Source: Streptomyces sp. ISL-11
Lineage (GTDB): Bacteria; Actinomycetota; Actinomycetes; Streptomycetales; Streptomycetaceae
DNA: 64,000 nucleotides
Direction of reading: 5' to 3'
Assembly: GCF_018614525.1 (NCBI RefSeq)
Contig: NZ_JAGGOL010000072.1
Coordinates: 601-64,600 of the forward strand
Of this stretch, positions 7,953 through 16,779 are shown piece by piece (the first letter of the stretch is position 1; every line of letters begins with the position of its first letter). The translations under genes were made by a program, and so were the position numbers. The notes below the pieces were generated by a model. It was not told where the DNA came from, searched no databases, and saw nothing but the letters and a program-made list of their open reading frames with translations.

Positions 7953-9551
7953 GTGAGCGCCCCTCGCAAGAAGAGTCCGAAGCCCGGGCGCACCGCCCCC
8001 GCGCGCGGTGGCGCGGCGCGCACCGACCGCATGCTCCGCACCCTGCTGAGGCATGGCAAGAGGCCGCTGAGCATCGAGGACGTCACGGTCACCGACCCTC
8101 CCGAGGTACGCCGCGCGGTCCTGGCCGCCGCGCTGGGCAACATGATGGAGTGGTTCGACTTCGGCGTGTACGCCTATATGGCGGTCACCCTGGGCAAGGT
8201 CTTCTTCCCCTCCAGCTCGTCCGGCGCGCAGGTCGTCGCCGCCTTCGCCACCTTCGCGGCCGCTTTCCTCGTCCGACCGCTCGGCGGCCTGGTCTTCGGC
8301 CCGCTCGGCGACCGCATCGGACGCCAGCGCGTACTCGCCGCCACGATGATCATGATGGCGGTGAGCACCTTCGCCGTCGGCTTCCTGCCGGCCTACGCGA
8401 CGGCAGGATTCGTCGCGCCCGTGCTGCTGCTCGTCTGCCGACTGGTGCAGGGCTTCTCCACGGGCGGTGAGTACGCCGGCGCCACCACGTACATCGCCGA
8501 GTACGCGCCCGATACACGCCGCGGATTCCTCGGCAGTTGGCTCGACTTCGGTACGTTCGTCGGCTACGCGCTCGGATCCGGTCTGGTGACGGTGCTCACC
8601 GCGGTCCTCGGCACCGACGGCATGACCGGCTGGGGGTGGCGCCTGCCCTTCCTGGTCGCCGGGCCCCTCGGGCTGATCGGTCTCTACATGCGGATGCGAC
8701 TCGAGGAGACGCCCGCCTTCCGCGCGAGGGCCGAGGCCGCCCAGGCGGATGCGGCGGGCGCCACCGGCTCCCGGGAGGACGACGCCGAACAGGCGCGCCA
8801 GTCCGGTCACGGGCGACTGAAGGAGATCTTCACCCGGCACTGGCACGCCGTGCTGATCTGCATGGGACTGGTGGTCGTCTACAACGTCACCAGCTACATG
8901 GTCACCTCGTACCTGCCGACGTACATGACCGAGACGCTCGGCAAGGACGCCACGACCGCACAGCTGCTCATCCTCGCCACCATGGTCCTGGTGGCCCTGA
9001 CCATCACCGTCGTGGGCCGCTCCTCCGACCTCTGGGGGCGCAGGCCGATGTTCATGGCGGGCAGCGCCGCCCTGGTCGCGCTCGCCATCCCCTCGATGCT
9101 CCTGGTCCGCGCCGACGGTGCCCTCCTCCCGGCACTCGGCTGCCTGATCCTCGGGCTGCTGCTGGTGTGCTTCGCGGGCACCGCCGCCGCGACGCTGCCG
9201 GCGCTCTTCCCGACCCGACTGCGCTACGGGGCGCTGTCCGTCTCGTACAACCTCTCCGTGTCACTCTTCGGCGGCACCACTCCGCTGGCGGTGTCCGCTC
9301 TCCTCGAAAGCACCCACGACGCCATGATCCCCGCGTATTACCTGATGGCGGCGGGTGCGATCGGGCTCGCCTCGGCATTCTTCCTCCACGAGACAGCAGG
9401 CAGGCCGCTGCGCGGCTCGGGGCCGATGGTGGAGACGTCGGAGGAGGCCCGGCTGCTGGTCGCCGACAGCCGGACCGAGGCCGGCCGGCACGCCAGGGAT
9501 ATCTGGGTACGCCTGCGGCACCCGGGCCACAGACATCACGACGAGCGCTGA
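7953..9551 (+). CDS. MFS metabolite:H+ symporter (ProP/MHS family)
   Basis: About 532 aa with twelve predicted transmembrane helices. MHS-family markers are present: an ALGNMMEWFDFGVYAY first helix, GPLGDRIGRQRVL in the 2-3 loop, and LVQGFSTGGEYAGATTYIAEY in helix 4. It probably imports an organic acid, betaine or proline with protons. GTG 7953 has AGGTGA just before it and is preferred over in-frame GTG 7947. The first 45 residues are basic and cytoplasmic. An insertion of about 30 charged residues lies between helices 6 and 7. The substrate cannot be read from the sequence. Confidence 0.85.
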   Translation: MSAPRKKSPKPGRTAPARGGAARTDRMLRTLLRHGKRPLSIEDVTVTDPPEVRRAVLAAALGNMMEWFDFGVYAYMAVTLGKVFFPSSSSGAQVVAAFATFAAAFLVRPLGGLVFGPLGDRIGRQRVLAATMIMMAVSTFAVGFLPAYATAGFVAPVLLLVCRLVQGFSTGGEYAGATTYIAEYAPDTRRGFLGSWLDFGTFVGYALGSGLVTVLTAVLGTDGMTGWGWRLPFLVAGPLGLIGLYMRMRLEETPAFRARAEAAQADAAGATGSREDDAEQARQSGHGRLKEIFTRHWHAVLICMGLVVVYNVTSYMVTSYLPTYMTETLGKDATTAQLLILATMVLVALTITVVGRSSDLWGRRPMFMAGSAALVALAIPSMLLVRADGALLPALGCLILGLLLVCFAGTAAATLPALFPTRLRYGALSVSYNLSVSLFGGTTPLAVSALLESTHDAMIPAYYLMAAGAIGLASAFFLHETAGRPLRGSGPMVETSEEARLLVADSRTEAGRHARDIWVRLRHPGHRHHDER

Positions 9552-9618
9552 TCCCGGCGCGGACGTGGGGTGTACTGGCTTTGTCCGCCGGGCACGTCCG
9601 CGGCGTCCGAAGGACTGT

Positions 9619-10872
9619 TCAGTAGAGCGGGAATGCCCAGCCGCCGGGGTACCAGGGTTCGCGTTCGCCGCGGAAAGCTGTCGAGGCGAGGGAGAGGGCG
9701 CCGCGCCGCAGTTCCTCGATGAGGCCGGCAGCCGCGAGGGCGGTCAGCGTGGTGCCGCCGAGGAAGGCGGCGCCGAGTTCCGCCGCCGTCAGCCGTATGT
9801 CGGCCGGAGCGGTCGTGGGCTCGCAGATGGCGCTCCCTGCTTCCGCCTGTAGCCGGTGGCGCCCGCCGTTCCACGGGCAGAAGTCGTCCCGCACGTCCAG
9901 GACGAGGTCCAGTGGAAGGCTGTAACTTCGGCCCGCCAAGGCCTTGTCGACGTCGACCGGCCGCAGCCACAGACGGTCCACCGGTGCGCCCTGAACCGCT
10001 CGCGGGTCGACCAGCAGGTAGGGCAAAGACTCGTCCACGGCGCCCTCGTAGTCGATCCAGGTCACCAGGTCGATCCCGGCGAGGAAGCGCCATAGCGCCG
10101 CATATGCCTGGCGCGAGCACGCCGCCAGCTCTGCCACCTCCACCACCCCGGCACCGCCTCCGAGCCCGTCCGGCGCGGAGCTGTGCCGGTAGATTGCGTA
10201 GCCGGTGGCACGTCCGTCGCGCTCCTGGTGCACAGCGAACCGGAACGAGGTCGCCGTACCGCGCCGGTGCGGACAGTCGGCGAGGCGCACCGCCCAGTGG
10301 GCCATCTGTCGGTCGGGCCAGCCGACCGAGGCGGTGCGGACCCGGTCGTAGATCCTCTCCAGGAGGGGGCGGGCCTGGACGGCGTGCTTCAGACGGACGA
10401 TCCCTTCGCCGAAGTCGGTATCAGGGCGGAACCGCATGGCACGTCGGTCGCAGCGCATCCGGTTGCCGACTGTCGCGGGGCCGTAGCCGTACCGTCCGTA
10501 GATGCCGGCCTCGGAGGGGCGGAGCGCGGCGATCGGCTCGCGCCGCTGCTCGTACAGGTCGGTCAGCTGGGCACGCATCATCGAGGTGAGGATGCCGCGG
10601 CGGCGATGCGTCGGGGCCACACCCACGGAGGCGACCCCCGCCACGGGCAGGACGCCCCCGGGCACGGTCAGCATTCGGCTGTAGACAGAGGCTCCGGCGA
10701 CCGGCTCGCCCTCGTCGAACACGGCCAGGGTGCGAGCGAGATCCGTCGCGGCTCGCTGATCGGCCAGTTCCTCCTCCGACCGATCCATGCCATAGGTGTC
10801 GGCAATCATGCGTGCCCAGGGCACGAACTCCTGCTCGGCAACGCAGCGAAGCCGGAACTGAGAAGCGGTCAT
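9619..10872 (-). CDS. Eis-like GNAT N-acetyltransferase
   Basis: A 417-aa protein with the layout of Eis-family acetyltransferases: an N-terminal GNAT domain with VGVAPTHRRRGILTSMM as the acetyl-CoA loop, a degenerate second GNAT-like domain, and a C-terminal SCP2-like domain ending in the carboxyl tail GWAFPLY. Eis enzymes acetylate amines such as aminoglycosides and use the C-terminal carboxylate in catalysis; the substrate here is unknown. ATG 10872 is chosen because homologous sequence begins with MTASQFRLRCV. It is convergent with the MFS gene. Confidence 0.8.
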   Translation of the reverse strand: MTASQFRLRCVAEQEFVPWARMIADTYGMDRSEEELADQRAATDLARTLAVFDEGEPVAGASVYSRMLTVPGGVLPVAGVASVGVAPTHRRRGILTSMMRAQLTDLYEQRREPIAALRPSEAGIYGRYGYGPATVGNRMRCDRRAMRFRPDTDFGEGIVRLKHAVQARPLLERIYDRVRTASVGWPDRQMAHWAVRLADCPHRRGTATSFRFAVHQERDGRATGYAIYRHSSAPDGLGGGAGVVEVAELAACSRQAYAALWRFLAGIDLVTWIDYEGAVDESLPYLLVDPRAVQGAPVDRLWLRPVDVDKALAGRSYSLPLDLVLDVRDDFCPWNGGRHRLQAEAGSAICEPTTAPADIRLTAAELGAAFLGGTTLTALAAAGLIEELRRGALSLASTAFRGEREPWYPGGWAFPLY

Positions 10873-11192
10873 CGGGCATGTGTACAGCACATCGGACCGA
10901 GCTGACGACCCGGCCCACCTGCGCTGTCAGTCGCCCGAACTCCTGCACGGTTCGATGGTTCCTGCGCAGCGGGGAACGGAGGTTCAGCGCGTCCGCGGCG
11001 GGCGCGCCGCCACGCAGGACCGCGGTCACACCAGCCCTTCGACAGGCGTCGAGCCGCGGGGGGTTCGCCTGCTTCGTCGTCGAAGACCGCGATCCACGCC
11101 AGGTAGCGGGCGGTCACCTCGACGAGTCGCACGTCGGCGTCGGGCATGCAGTAGGCGAGGGAGTGCCCGAGCTTGCGGCGGGCCGGACGGGC
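10869..11192 (-). pseudogene. Possible terpene-cyclase fragment
   Basis: In one minus-strand frame a stretch reads ARRKLGHSLAYCMPDADV and then RYLAWIAVFDDEAGEP. This resembles the helix of class I terpene synthases that ends in the Asp-rich metal motif (FDD followed by acidic residues). It is preceded by an alanine-rich open frame without a clear start. After about 20 more codons the sequence loses any family character and ends at 10869. Neither the rest of the cyclase nor an NSE/DTE triad is present. It is called a decayed scrap; a chance resemblance is possible. Confidence 0.3.
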
Positions 11193-11241
11193 GGCACGCG
11201 CAGCTCGTCCCTGGGCCCGTACCGCCGGGCGGACGCTCCGG

Positions 11242-11799
11242 TCACCCGCGGTCGGCCCGCCATTCGGGAGCGAGGATCGCCCAGGCCTCCTTGTCGTGGC
11301 GGGTGCCGCCGTAGGGCCAGTATTCGCGGCGCACGCCCTCGAGCGTCATGCCCAGCCGCTTGGCCACCGCCGCGCTCCGTTCGTTGTCGGCCCGGCAGTG
11401 CCACTCGGCGCGGTGCATCCCCCGGGCGGTGAACGCCCAGTCCAGCAGGTGCCGGCACGCCTCTGTGATCAGGCCGTGGCCCTCGGCGGCCGGCTCCAGC
11501 CAGCAGCCGACCTCACATGAGCCCATGGCGGCGTTGAAGTCCACGAACATCACGCCGCCGACCAGCGTGCCATCGAGCCATATGCCGTAGAGGCGGGCAC
11601 CATCCGCCGCCTGGCGCTCGGCGTACCGGCTCAGTGTGGCTCGCGCGCCGTCGAGGTCGTCGGTGACGAACGCCGGCCCGACCCATGGCCGGATGTGCTC
11701 GCGGGCCCGGTCCAGATGGTCGGCGAACTCCTCGGCGTGCCAGGTCTCGAGCGGACGGAGGTGGGCGTTGCCCCGCAGCGGAAGAGAGAACAAGGTGAC
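11242..11799 (-). CDS. GNAT N-acetyltransferase (RimJ/RimL type)
   Basis: A 185-aa acetyltransferase with LRGNAHLRPLETWHAEEF at the start, GTLVGGVMFVDFN and CEVGCWLEPAAEGHGLITEA as the acetyl-CoA motif, and HRAEWHCRADNERSAAVAKR plus GMTLEGVRRE at the end. That is the RimJ/RimL family, which modifies N-terminal amines of proteins or small molecules. The GTG at 11799 is the likely start because homology begins at TLFSLPLRG. It is divergent from the TetR gene by 44 bases, so the two promoters must overlap and the regulator may control this gene. Confidence 0.8.
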   Translation of the reverse strand, partial: VTLFSLPLRGNAHLRPLETWHAEEFADHLDRAREHIRPWVGPAFVTDDLDGARATLSRYAERQAADGARLYGIWLDGTLVGGVMFVDFNAAMGSCEVGCWLEPAAEGHGLITEACRHLLDWAFTARGMHRAEWHCRADNERSAAVAKRLGMTLEGVRREYWPYGGTRHDKEAWAILAPEWRADRG

Positions 11800-11843
11800 C
11801 CCACATTCACACAACACACGTTACGGCTATGTACGGTAGCAGC

Positions 11844-12464
11844 ATGCCACGCACCAAGGGAGATCACGAAGCCCGCCGCCGCGAGGTCTCCGAGGCGGTG
11901 TGGCGGGTCCTGGCCGCGCACGGATTCGGCGGACTGACCCTGCGCGCCGTCGCCGCCGAGCTCGGCGCGACCACCGGCCTGCTCACCCACTACTTCCCCG
12001 CCAAGCGCGACCTGGTCGCGCACGCCCTGGACCTGCTCGAACAGCGCAGCGCCGCCCGCCCCCGGCGCGCTGCCGGGAAGGGCCTGTCCGCCGTACGGGC
12101 CGCTCTGCTCGACATCCTGCCGCTGACGGCCGCGGCCACCGACACCAACCGGATCTGGGTGTCCTCCTGGGACACCGCGCTCGCCGACCCCGAGTTGAGC
12201 GGCGACTACGCCCGCAAGTACGCGCGGAGCCGCGAGAAGCTGCGCGATCTGGTCGCGGCGGCCCAGCAGCTCGGCGAACTGCCCGCCGGGGACCCGGAGC
12301 GCATCGCGGCCGGTGCCCAGTCCTTCGTGCTCGGCCTGGTGGTGCAGGCCCTGTTCGCCCCGCGGGCGTATCCGCCCCACCACCAGGTCGAACTTCTCGA
12401 CGACTACCTGGCCGGGCTGACGTCCCGGCCTTCGCCCGGTGACGGCCGGGCGGCCTCGACCTGA
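11844..12464 (+). CDS. TetR/AcrR family regulator
   Basis: A 206-aa repressor-type protein. The N-terminal helix-turn-helix is GFGGLTLRAVAAELGATTGLLTHYF (about 28-52), and a helical ligand domain with two tryptophans follows (RIWVSSWDTALADP). The C-terminal part resembles TetR_C6-type regulators. TACGGT lies six bases before ATG 11844 and no Shine-Dalgarno sequence is visible, so the mRNA may be leaderless. An upstream in-frame ATG at 11829 falls in the probable promoter. The divergent acetyltransferase is the obvious candidate target. Confidence 0.82.
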   Translation: MPRTKGDHEARRREVSEAVWRVLAAHGFGGLTLRAVAAELGATTGLLTHYFPAKRDLVAHALDLLEQRSAARPRRAAGKGLSAVRAALLDILPLTAAATDTNRIWVSSWDTALADPELSGDYARKYARSREKLRDLVAAAQQLGELPAGDPERIAAGAQSFVLGLVVQALFAPRAYPPHHQVELLDDYLAGLTSRPSPGDGRAAST

Positions 12465-12560
12465 GGGCCGGGCGTCGCAGAGGAAAGGCGCTGTCGATCA
12501 CGGTCGGCAGGAGCGGGCTGTGCCCGGCCAGGGCAGATCACACGCGCGGGGAGTTCCCGT

Positions 12561-12604
12561 GCCGTCATGTCCTTGCCAGTGGTGGCCGTCATGTCCTTGC
12601 CAGT
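12561..12604. repeat. 20-bp direct repeat, two copies
   Basis: The unit GCCGTCATGTCCTTGCCAGT occurs at 12561-12580 and again at 12585-12604, separated by four bases. It lies in the 200-base space between the convergent TetR and membrane-protein genes. No gene or hairpin accounts for it. Confidence 0.8.
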
Positions 12605-12665
12605 ACTGCCCGGCGAGGGGCCGAGTACCGGACCGGCGGGTATCCACCGGGGCGGTGGAGTGGGC

Positions 12666-13238
12666 TCAAGGGGTGGTCGTGGAGACCAGGTAGACCTTCG
12701 GGTACTGCGGATTGTCCAGATTGGCGGTGATCTCCAGGGACGGCTGGGGCTTGTCGTGCTCCAGCTCCAGGCCCGCCCAGTGGTGTCCGGCGCCGAGGTT
12801 CCAGCCGACCTCGGCCGCCTCGTCCTCGCCGATGGTGACCTCGCCGTCCGCCAGGTCGCCCATGTCGTTGCCGGTCCGGGCGAGGAACTTCTGCAGGCCG
12901 TCGCGGGTGGTGGTGAACTGCACGTACAGCGAGCTCGCCTTCCACGAGTTGGTCTCGTAGTGGGCGACGTCCTCGGAGTACGGCGGGATCCACACCTCGT
13001 AGATGCGGCGCTGGAGCCGGGAGGGCCAGCCCTCCTCCAGGCCGGACGCGGCGGCCTGTTCCTTCTTGGACTCGCTGCCGCCGCGGCTCTGCATCGCGGA
13101 GATGTAGAGGTATCCGGCCGGGATGGCGATGAGCAGGAAGACGATGACGGGCTTGGCCCAGCGGTAGCGGCGGCCGCCGCCGGGGCCCTGGGGGCCCTCG
13201 GGTGCGGCGGTGCGTTCCTGTTCCATGGTGGGCGTCAC
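12666..13238 (-). CDS. Single-pass membrane protein of unknown function
   Basis: About 190 aa: a short cytoplasmic N-terminus rich in Gly and Arg, one transmembrane helix (PVIVFLLIAIPAGYLYIS), then a soluble domain of about 135 residues with no recognised motif. The GTG start at 13238 overlaps the stop of the ROK kinase gene (GTGA), which suggests translational coupling; ATG 13226 is the alternative. It is the last gene of the sugar-transport operon. Its soluble part is acidic and contains many aromatic residues, so an extracytoplasmic accessory role is possible but unproven. Confidence 0.6.
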   Translation of the reverse strand: MTPTMEQERTAAPEGPQGPGGGRRYRWAKPVIVFLLIAIPAGYLYISAMQSRGGSESKKEQAAASGLEEGWPSRLQRRIYEVWIPPYSEDVAHYETNSWKASSLYVQFTTTRDGLQKFLARTGNDMGDLADGEVTIGEDEAAEVGWNLGAGHHWAGLELEHDKPQPSLEITANLDNPQYPKVYLVSTTTP

Positions 13239-14353
13239 CCGCGGCCCGCCTGGGCATAGCGCTCGTAGCGCTCGACGCGGCGGCGGTTGGCCCGGCGGAA
13301 GCGGCGGGCGACGAGCCGGGCCAGGTCCGCGGCACCGACCATGCCCGCCTCGGGGCCCAGCTGCGCCTTGACGATCCGGGCCTCGGGGCGGTAGCCGCGG
13401 CCGGTCAGGTGGCGGCGGAAGGCGTCCCGGGCGGGGGCGATCAGCAGGTCGTCGGCGGCGCTGACGCCACCGCCGATGACGAAGCAGGACGGGTCGAGGG
13501 CGGCGGCGAGGTTGGCGATGCCCACGCCGAGCCACTGACCGATGTCCTGGAGCAGCTCGACGCACATGGCGTCGCCGGACCGGGCCAGCTCGGTGATGAG
13601 CGGGCCGGTGATCTCGCCGATGTTGCCGCCGACGCGGTCGGTGATCCCGTACGCGACCGGCGACTCGGCGGCGGCCAGCTCGCGGGCCTCGCGCACCAGG
13701 GCGTTGCCGGAGCTGTACTGCTCCCAGCAGCCGCGGTTGCCGCAGGGGCAGCGGTGGCCGCCGGGCACGACCTGCATGTGGCCGAACTCGCCCGCGACGC
13801 CGAACTTGCCCCGCTTGACCTGGCCGTCCTCCAGGATGGCGCCGCCGATGCCCGTACCGAGGGTGATCATCACCAGGTGGTCCTCGCCGCGGCCGGCGCC
13901 GAAGCGCCACTCCGCCCAGGCGGCGGTGTTGGCATCGTTGTCGACCATGACGGGGACGGCGAGACGGCCGGCGAGACGGTCGCGCAGCGGTTCGTTGCGC
14001 CAGGACAGGTGCGGGGCGAACAGGACGCGGTTGCGGTCGGCGTCGACCCAGCCCGCGGCGCCGATGCCGACGGCGTGCACGTCGTGCCGGTCGGACAGGT
14101 CGAGGACCAGCTCGGTGATGGTGTCCTCGACGACCTTGGGGCTCTTGGACTTGTCCGGGGTCTCCGTGCGGAGCTTCTCCAGGATGTTGCCGTCGGCGTC
14201 CACGACGCCCGCCATGACCTTGGTGCCGCCGATGTCGATCCCGACGGTGGGGACGCGGGGCGCGGTCAGGTGCGAGCGGCGCTCGCGCGTGCCGACGGTG
14301 CGCAGGACGGTCGCTCTGGCCGTACCCCGGTGGAGGTCGCGGTACATGCTCAT
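13235..14353 (-). CDS. ROK-family sugar kinase
   Basis: A 372-aa ROK protein. The ATP motif GIDIGGTK lies at 38-45. The sugar/zinc region contains GEFGHMQV and the zinc motif CPCGNRGCWE (CxCGxxGCxE). A second phosphate-binding strand is LGTGIGGAIL. No N-terminal winged helix is present, so this is a kinase rather than a ROK repressor. Glucokinase-like activity on the sugar imported by the adjacent ABC system is inferred. It lies 585 bases downstream of the ATPase gene, separated by a repeat-rich block, and overlaps the next gene by four bases. Confidence 0.85.
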   Translation of the reverse strand: MSMYRDLHRGTARATVLRTVGTRERRSHLTAPRVPTVGIDIGGTKVMAGVVDADGNILEKLRTETPDKSKSPKVVEDTITELVLDLSDRHDVHAVGIGAAGWVDADRNRVLFAPHLSWRNEPLRDRLAGRLAVPVMVDNDANTAAWAEWRFGAGRGEDHLVMITLGTGIGGAILEDGQVKRGKFGVAGEFGHMQVVPGGHRCPCGNRGCWEQYSSGNALVREARELAAAESPVAYGITDRVGGNIGEITGPLITELARSGDAMCVELLQDIGQWLGVGIANLAAALDPSCFVIGGGVSAADDLLIAPARDAFRRHLTGRGYRPEARIVKAQLGPEAGMVGAADLARLVARRFRRANRRRVERYERYAQAGRG

Positions 14354-14938
14354 CGCGGCACCTCCGCCACGGCGTGGCCTCCGGCGGGTGTACGGGGGCG
14401 TGCTCGCACGAGTCGTCGTCCCTGCGGGATCGGGAGGCTGGGCCTCTGTGGATACGGTCGGTGCGATTGTGCCTCACGGAGGCGGTCCGTACCGCATCGC
14501 GTGCGGCCGGGGGCCGCAGCACGACGGGGGCCGGGCGGCCCGTGTTCCCCGGTGGGCGGGGCGCTGCGCGGTCCGTTTTCGCCGGTGGTCGGGCGCTGCG
14601 CGGTCCGTGCCGCATCGCGTGCGGCCGGGCCGCGGCACGACGGGGGCCGGGCCTCCGCGTCCCCGGTGGCGGGGCGCTGCGCGGTCCGTGCCGCGCCGTT
14701 GTCGGTGGCCCGCCTGCGGCGGGCCCTTCCCTCCCGCCCGCCCATGGCTCGGAACCGTGGGCTCGGCCACTCGCCGGCCGGCGTGCGCTGCCAAGGTGAC
14801 GGGCGGTGGGCGGAAGCCCGCACCACCGGCGGCCGGGGCACGTTTCCGGGTAACGGGCGGGCGGGAGGGGGAAACCCCGCGCCGCAGGCGCGCCCGCCCG
14901 GCCGGCGGGCGCGGGATCCGGCCCCGCCGTGCCGCCCA
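14354..14938. repeat. Repeat-rich noncoding block inside the sugar operon
   Basis: This 585-base gap between the ATPase and kinase genes has no supported gene. It contains a diverged unit of about 118 bases: CGGTCCGT starts at 14483, 14601 and 14682. Each of the first two copies continues with CCGCATCGCGTGCGGCCGGG and then a CACGACGGGGGCCGGGC block. The core GCGCTGCGCGGTCCGT recurs at about 14561, 14593 and 14674. Further G/C-rich inverted segments follow to 14900. Open frames across it are composition artefacts. Confidence 0.7.
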
Positions 14939-15730
14939 TCAGCTCGGATCCAAGCCCCCCGCACGGGACAGCTCGTGGCTGAGTTGGTCGAGTTCGCTGC
15001 CGCCCGCCATCTGGCGGGTGAGCTCGTCCAGGGCGATCTCCGACTTCGCGTGGCTGCCGGCCATCGCACCCCGCTTGAGCAGGACGAAGCGGTCACCGAC
15101 CAGGTACGCGTGGTGCGGGTTGTGGGTGATCAGGACCACGCCGAGGCCCGCGTCCCGGGCCGCCGCCACGTACTTCAGGACGACGCCCGACTGCTTGACG
15201 CCGAGCGCCGCCGTGGGCTCGTCCAGGACGAGGACCTTCGCCCCGAAGTAGACGGCCCGGGCGATCGCCACGCACTGGCGCTCGCCACCGGAGAGCGTGC
15301 CGATGGGCTGGTCGACGTCGCGCAGGTCGATGCCCATGCGCAGCAGTTCCGTGCGCGTCGTCTCGCGCATCTTCCGCACGTCGAGGCGCTTGAAGGGGCC
15401 GGTGCCCTTCGTCGGCTCGGAGCCGAGGAAGAAGTTCCGCCAGACCGGCATCAGGGGGACGACCGCGAGGTCCTGGTAGACCGTGGCGATGCCGCGGTCC
15501 AGGGCCTCCCTGGGCGAGGCGAGCTTCGTCTCCTCGCCCTCGATCTCGAAGCTGCCGGCGTCGTGCCGGTGCAGCCCCGCGATGATCTTGATGAGGGTGG
15601 ACTTGCCCGCGCCGTTGTCACCGAGGACGCAGGTGATCTCACCCGCGTGGACCTCCAGGGACACCCCTTCGAGGGCCTTGATGTTGCCGTAGAACTTGCT
15701 GACGTCCGTCAGCTGGACCAGCGCGCTCAC
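14939..15730 (-). CDS. Sugar ABC transporter ATP-binding protein
   Basis: A 263-aa ATPase with a single nucleotide-binding domain: Walker [10 protein letters not shown] at 37-45, signature LSGGE at 146-150 and Walker [13 protein letters not shown] with Asp170-Glu171. One domain rather than the fused two-domain RbsA form fits the short actinomycete carbohydrate-uptake-2 type. Its start overlaps the permease stop (ATGA), so the transporter genes are co-translated. Confidence 0.9.
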   Translation of the reverse strand: MSALVQLTDVSKFYGNIKALEGVSLEVHAGEITCVLGDNGAGKSTLIKIIAGLHRHDAGSFEIEGEETKLASPREALDRGIATVYQDLAVVPLMPVWRNFFLGSEPTKGTGPFKRLDVRKMRETTRTELLRMGIDLRDVDQPIGTLSGGERQCVAIARAVYFGAKVLVLDEPTAALGVKQSGVVLKYVAAARDAGLGVVLITHNPHHAYLVGDRFVLLKRGAMAGSHAKSEIALDELTRQMAGGSELDQLSHELSRAGGLDPS

Positions 15731-16779
15731 TTCTTCGCCTCCGCCCGCTTACGGACCCATGCGTTCAGCAGGGTCGCCAGGAGGAGCATCGCGCCGAGGA
15801 AGAACTTGAACCAGTCCGGGTTCCACTGCGCGTACACGATGCCCTTGCTGGTCATGCCGAAGATGAACGCGCCGACCGCGGACCCGATGGCCGAGCCGTA
15901 GCCGCCGGTCATCAGACAGCCGCCGATGACGGCCGCGATGATGTAGAGGAACTCGTTGCCGACGCCCTCGCCGGACTGCACCACGTCGTACGACATCAGC
16001 AGGTGCTGGCCGGAGATCCAGGCGCAGAAGGCGACGGCCATGTACAGGCCGATCTTGGTCTTGTTGACCGGCACGCCGACCGCGCGGGCCGCGTCGGCGC
16101 CGCCGCCGACCGCGAAGATCCAGTTGCCGACGCGGGTGCGCAGCAGCACCCAGGTGGCCAGCGCGACCAGGCCGAACCACCACAGGATGGTCACCTGGAG
16201 GTCGACGTCGCCGATCGTCAGGTGGGAGGCGAAGAGCGTACGGGCGGACTCGAAGCCCTCCATGTCACCGATGGTCTTGCTGGAGACGGTGCCGCTGATG
16301 AGCTTGGTGAAGCCGAGGTTCAGGCCGGTCAGCATCAGGAAGGTGCCCAGCGTGATGATGAAGCTGGGCAGCTTGGTGCGGGTCAGCATGAAGCCGTTGA
16401 AGAAGCCGAAGGCCAGGGTGACGAGGAGGGAGACCCCCACGCCGACCCAGACGTTCGCCGTCATCTGGTAGCTGAACATCGACGAGACCAGGGCCGACGT
16501 CGTGACCATCACGCCGGTCGACAGGTCGAACTCGCCGCCGATCATCAGCAGCGCCACCGGCACCGCCATGATGCCGATGGTCGAGGAGGCGTAGAGCACC
16601 GTGGACAGGCTGGACGCCTGGAGGAAGCTGCTCGCGACGACCGAGAAGAAGACGAAGACGGCGACGGCGCCGACGACCGAGCCGAGCTCCGGCCGGCCGA
16701 GCAGCCGGCGCAGGTACGAGCGGCGCACCAGCCGCTCGTCGGTGGCGTCCTGCACGGGGGCGGCCGTGGGGGCGCTCAT
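15727..16779 (-). CDS. Sugar ABC transporter permease (RbsC-like)
   Basis: A 350-aa permease of the ribose/xylose BPD_transp_2 family with eight to ten hydrophobic helices. Family markers include [27 protein letters not shown] and [17 protein letters not shown] 16779 overlaps the binding-protein stop by four bases. An upstream extension in frame is only antisense composition. It forms the membrane channel of the importer with the ATPase downstream. Confidence 0.9.
   Translation of the reverse strand: MSAPTAAPVQDATDERLVRRSYLRRLLGRPELGSVVGAVAVFVFFSVVASSFLQASSLSTVLYASSTIGIMAVPVALLMIGGEFDLSTGVMVTTSALVSSMFSYQMTANVWVGVGVSLLVTLAFGFFNGFMLTRTKLPSFIITLGTFLMLTGLNLGFTKLISGTVSSKTIGDMEGFESARTLFASHLTIGDVDLQVTILWWFGLVALATWVLLRTRVGNWIFAVGGGADAARAVGVPVNKTKIGLYMAVAFCAWISGQHLLMSYDVVQSGEGVGNEFLYIIAAVIGGCLMTGGYGSAIGSAVGAFIFGMTSKGIVYAQWNPDWFKFFLGAMLLLATLLNAWVRKRAEAKK

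Noticed and set aside
13202-15901. An 899-codon open frame on the + strand
   Set aside because: It is antisense to the ROK kinase, repeat block and ABC ATPase genes and has the Val/Gly/Asp-rich bias of a composition artefact.
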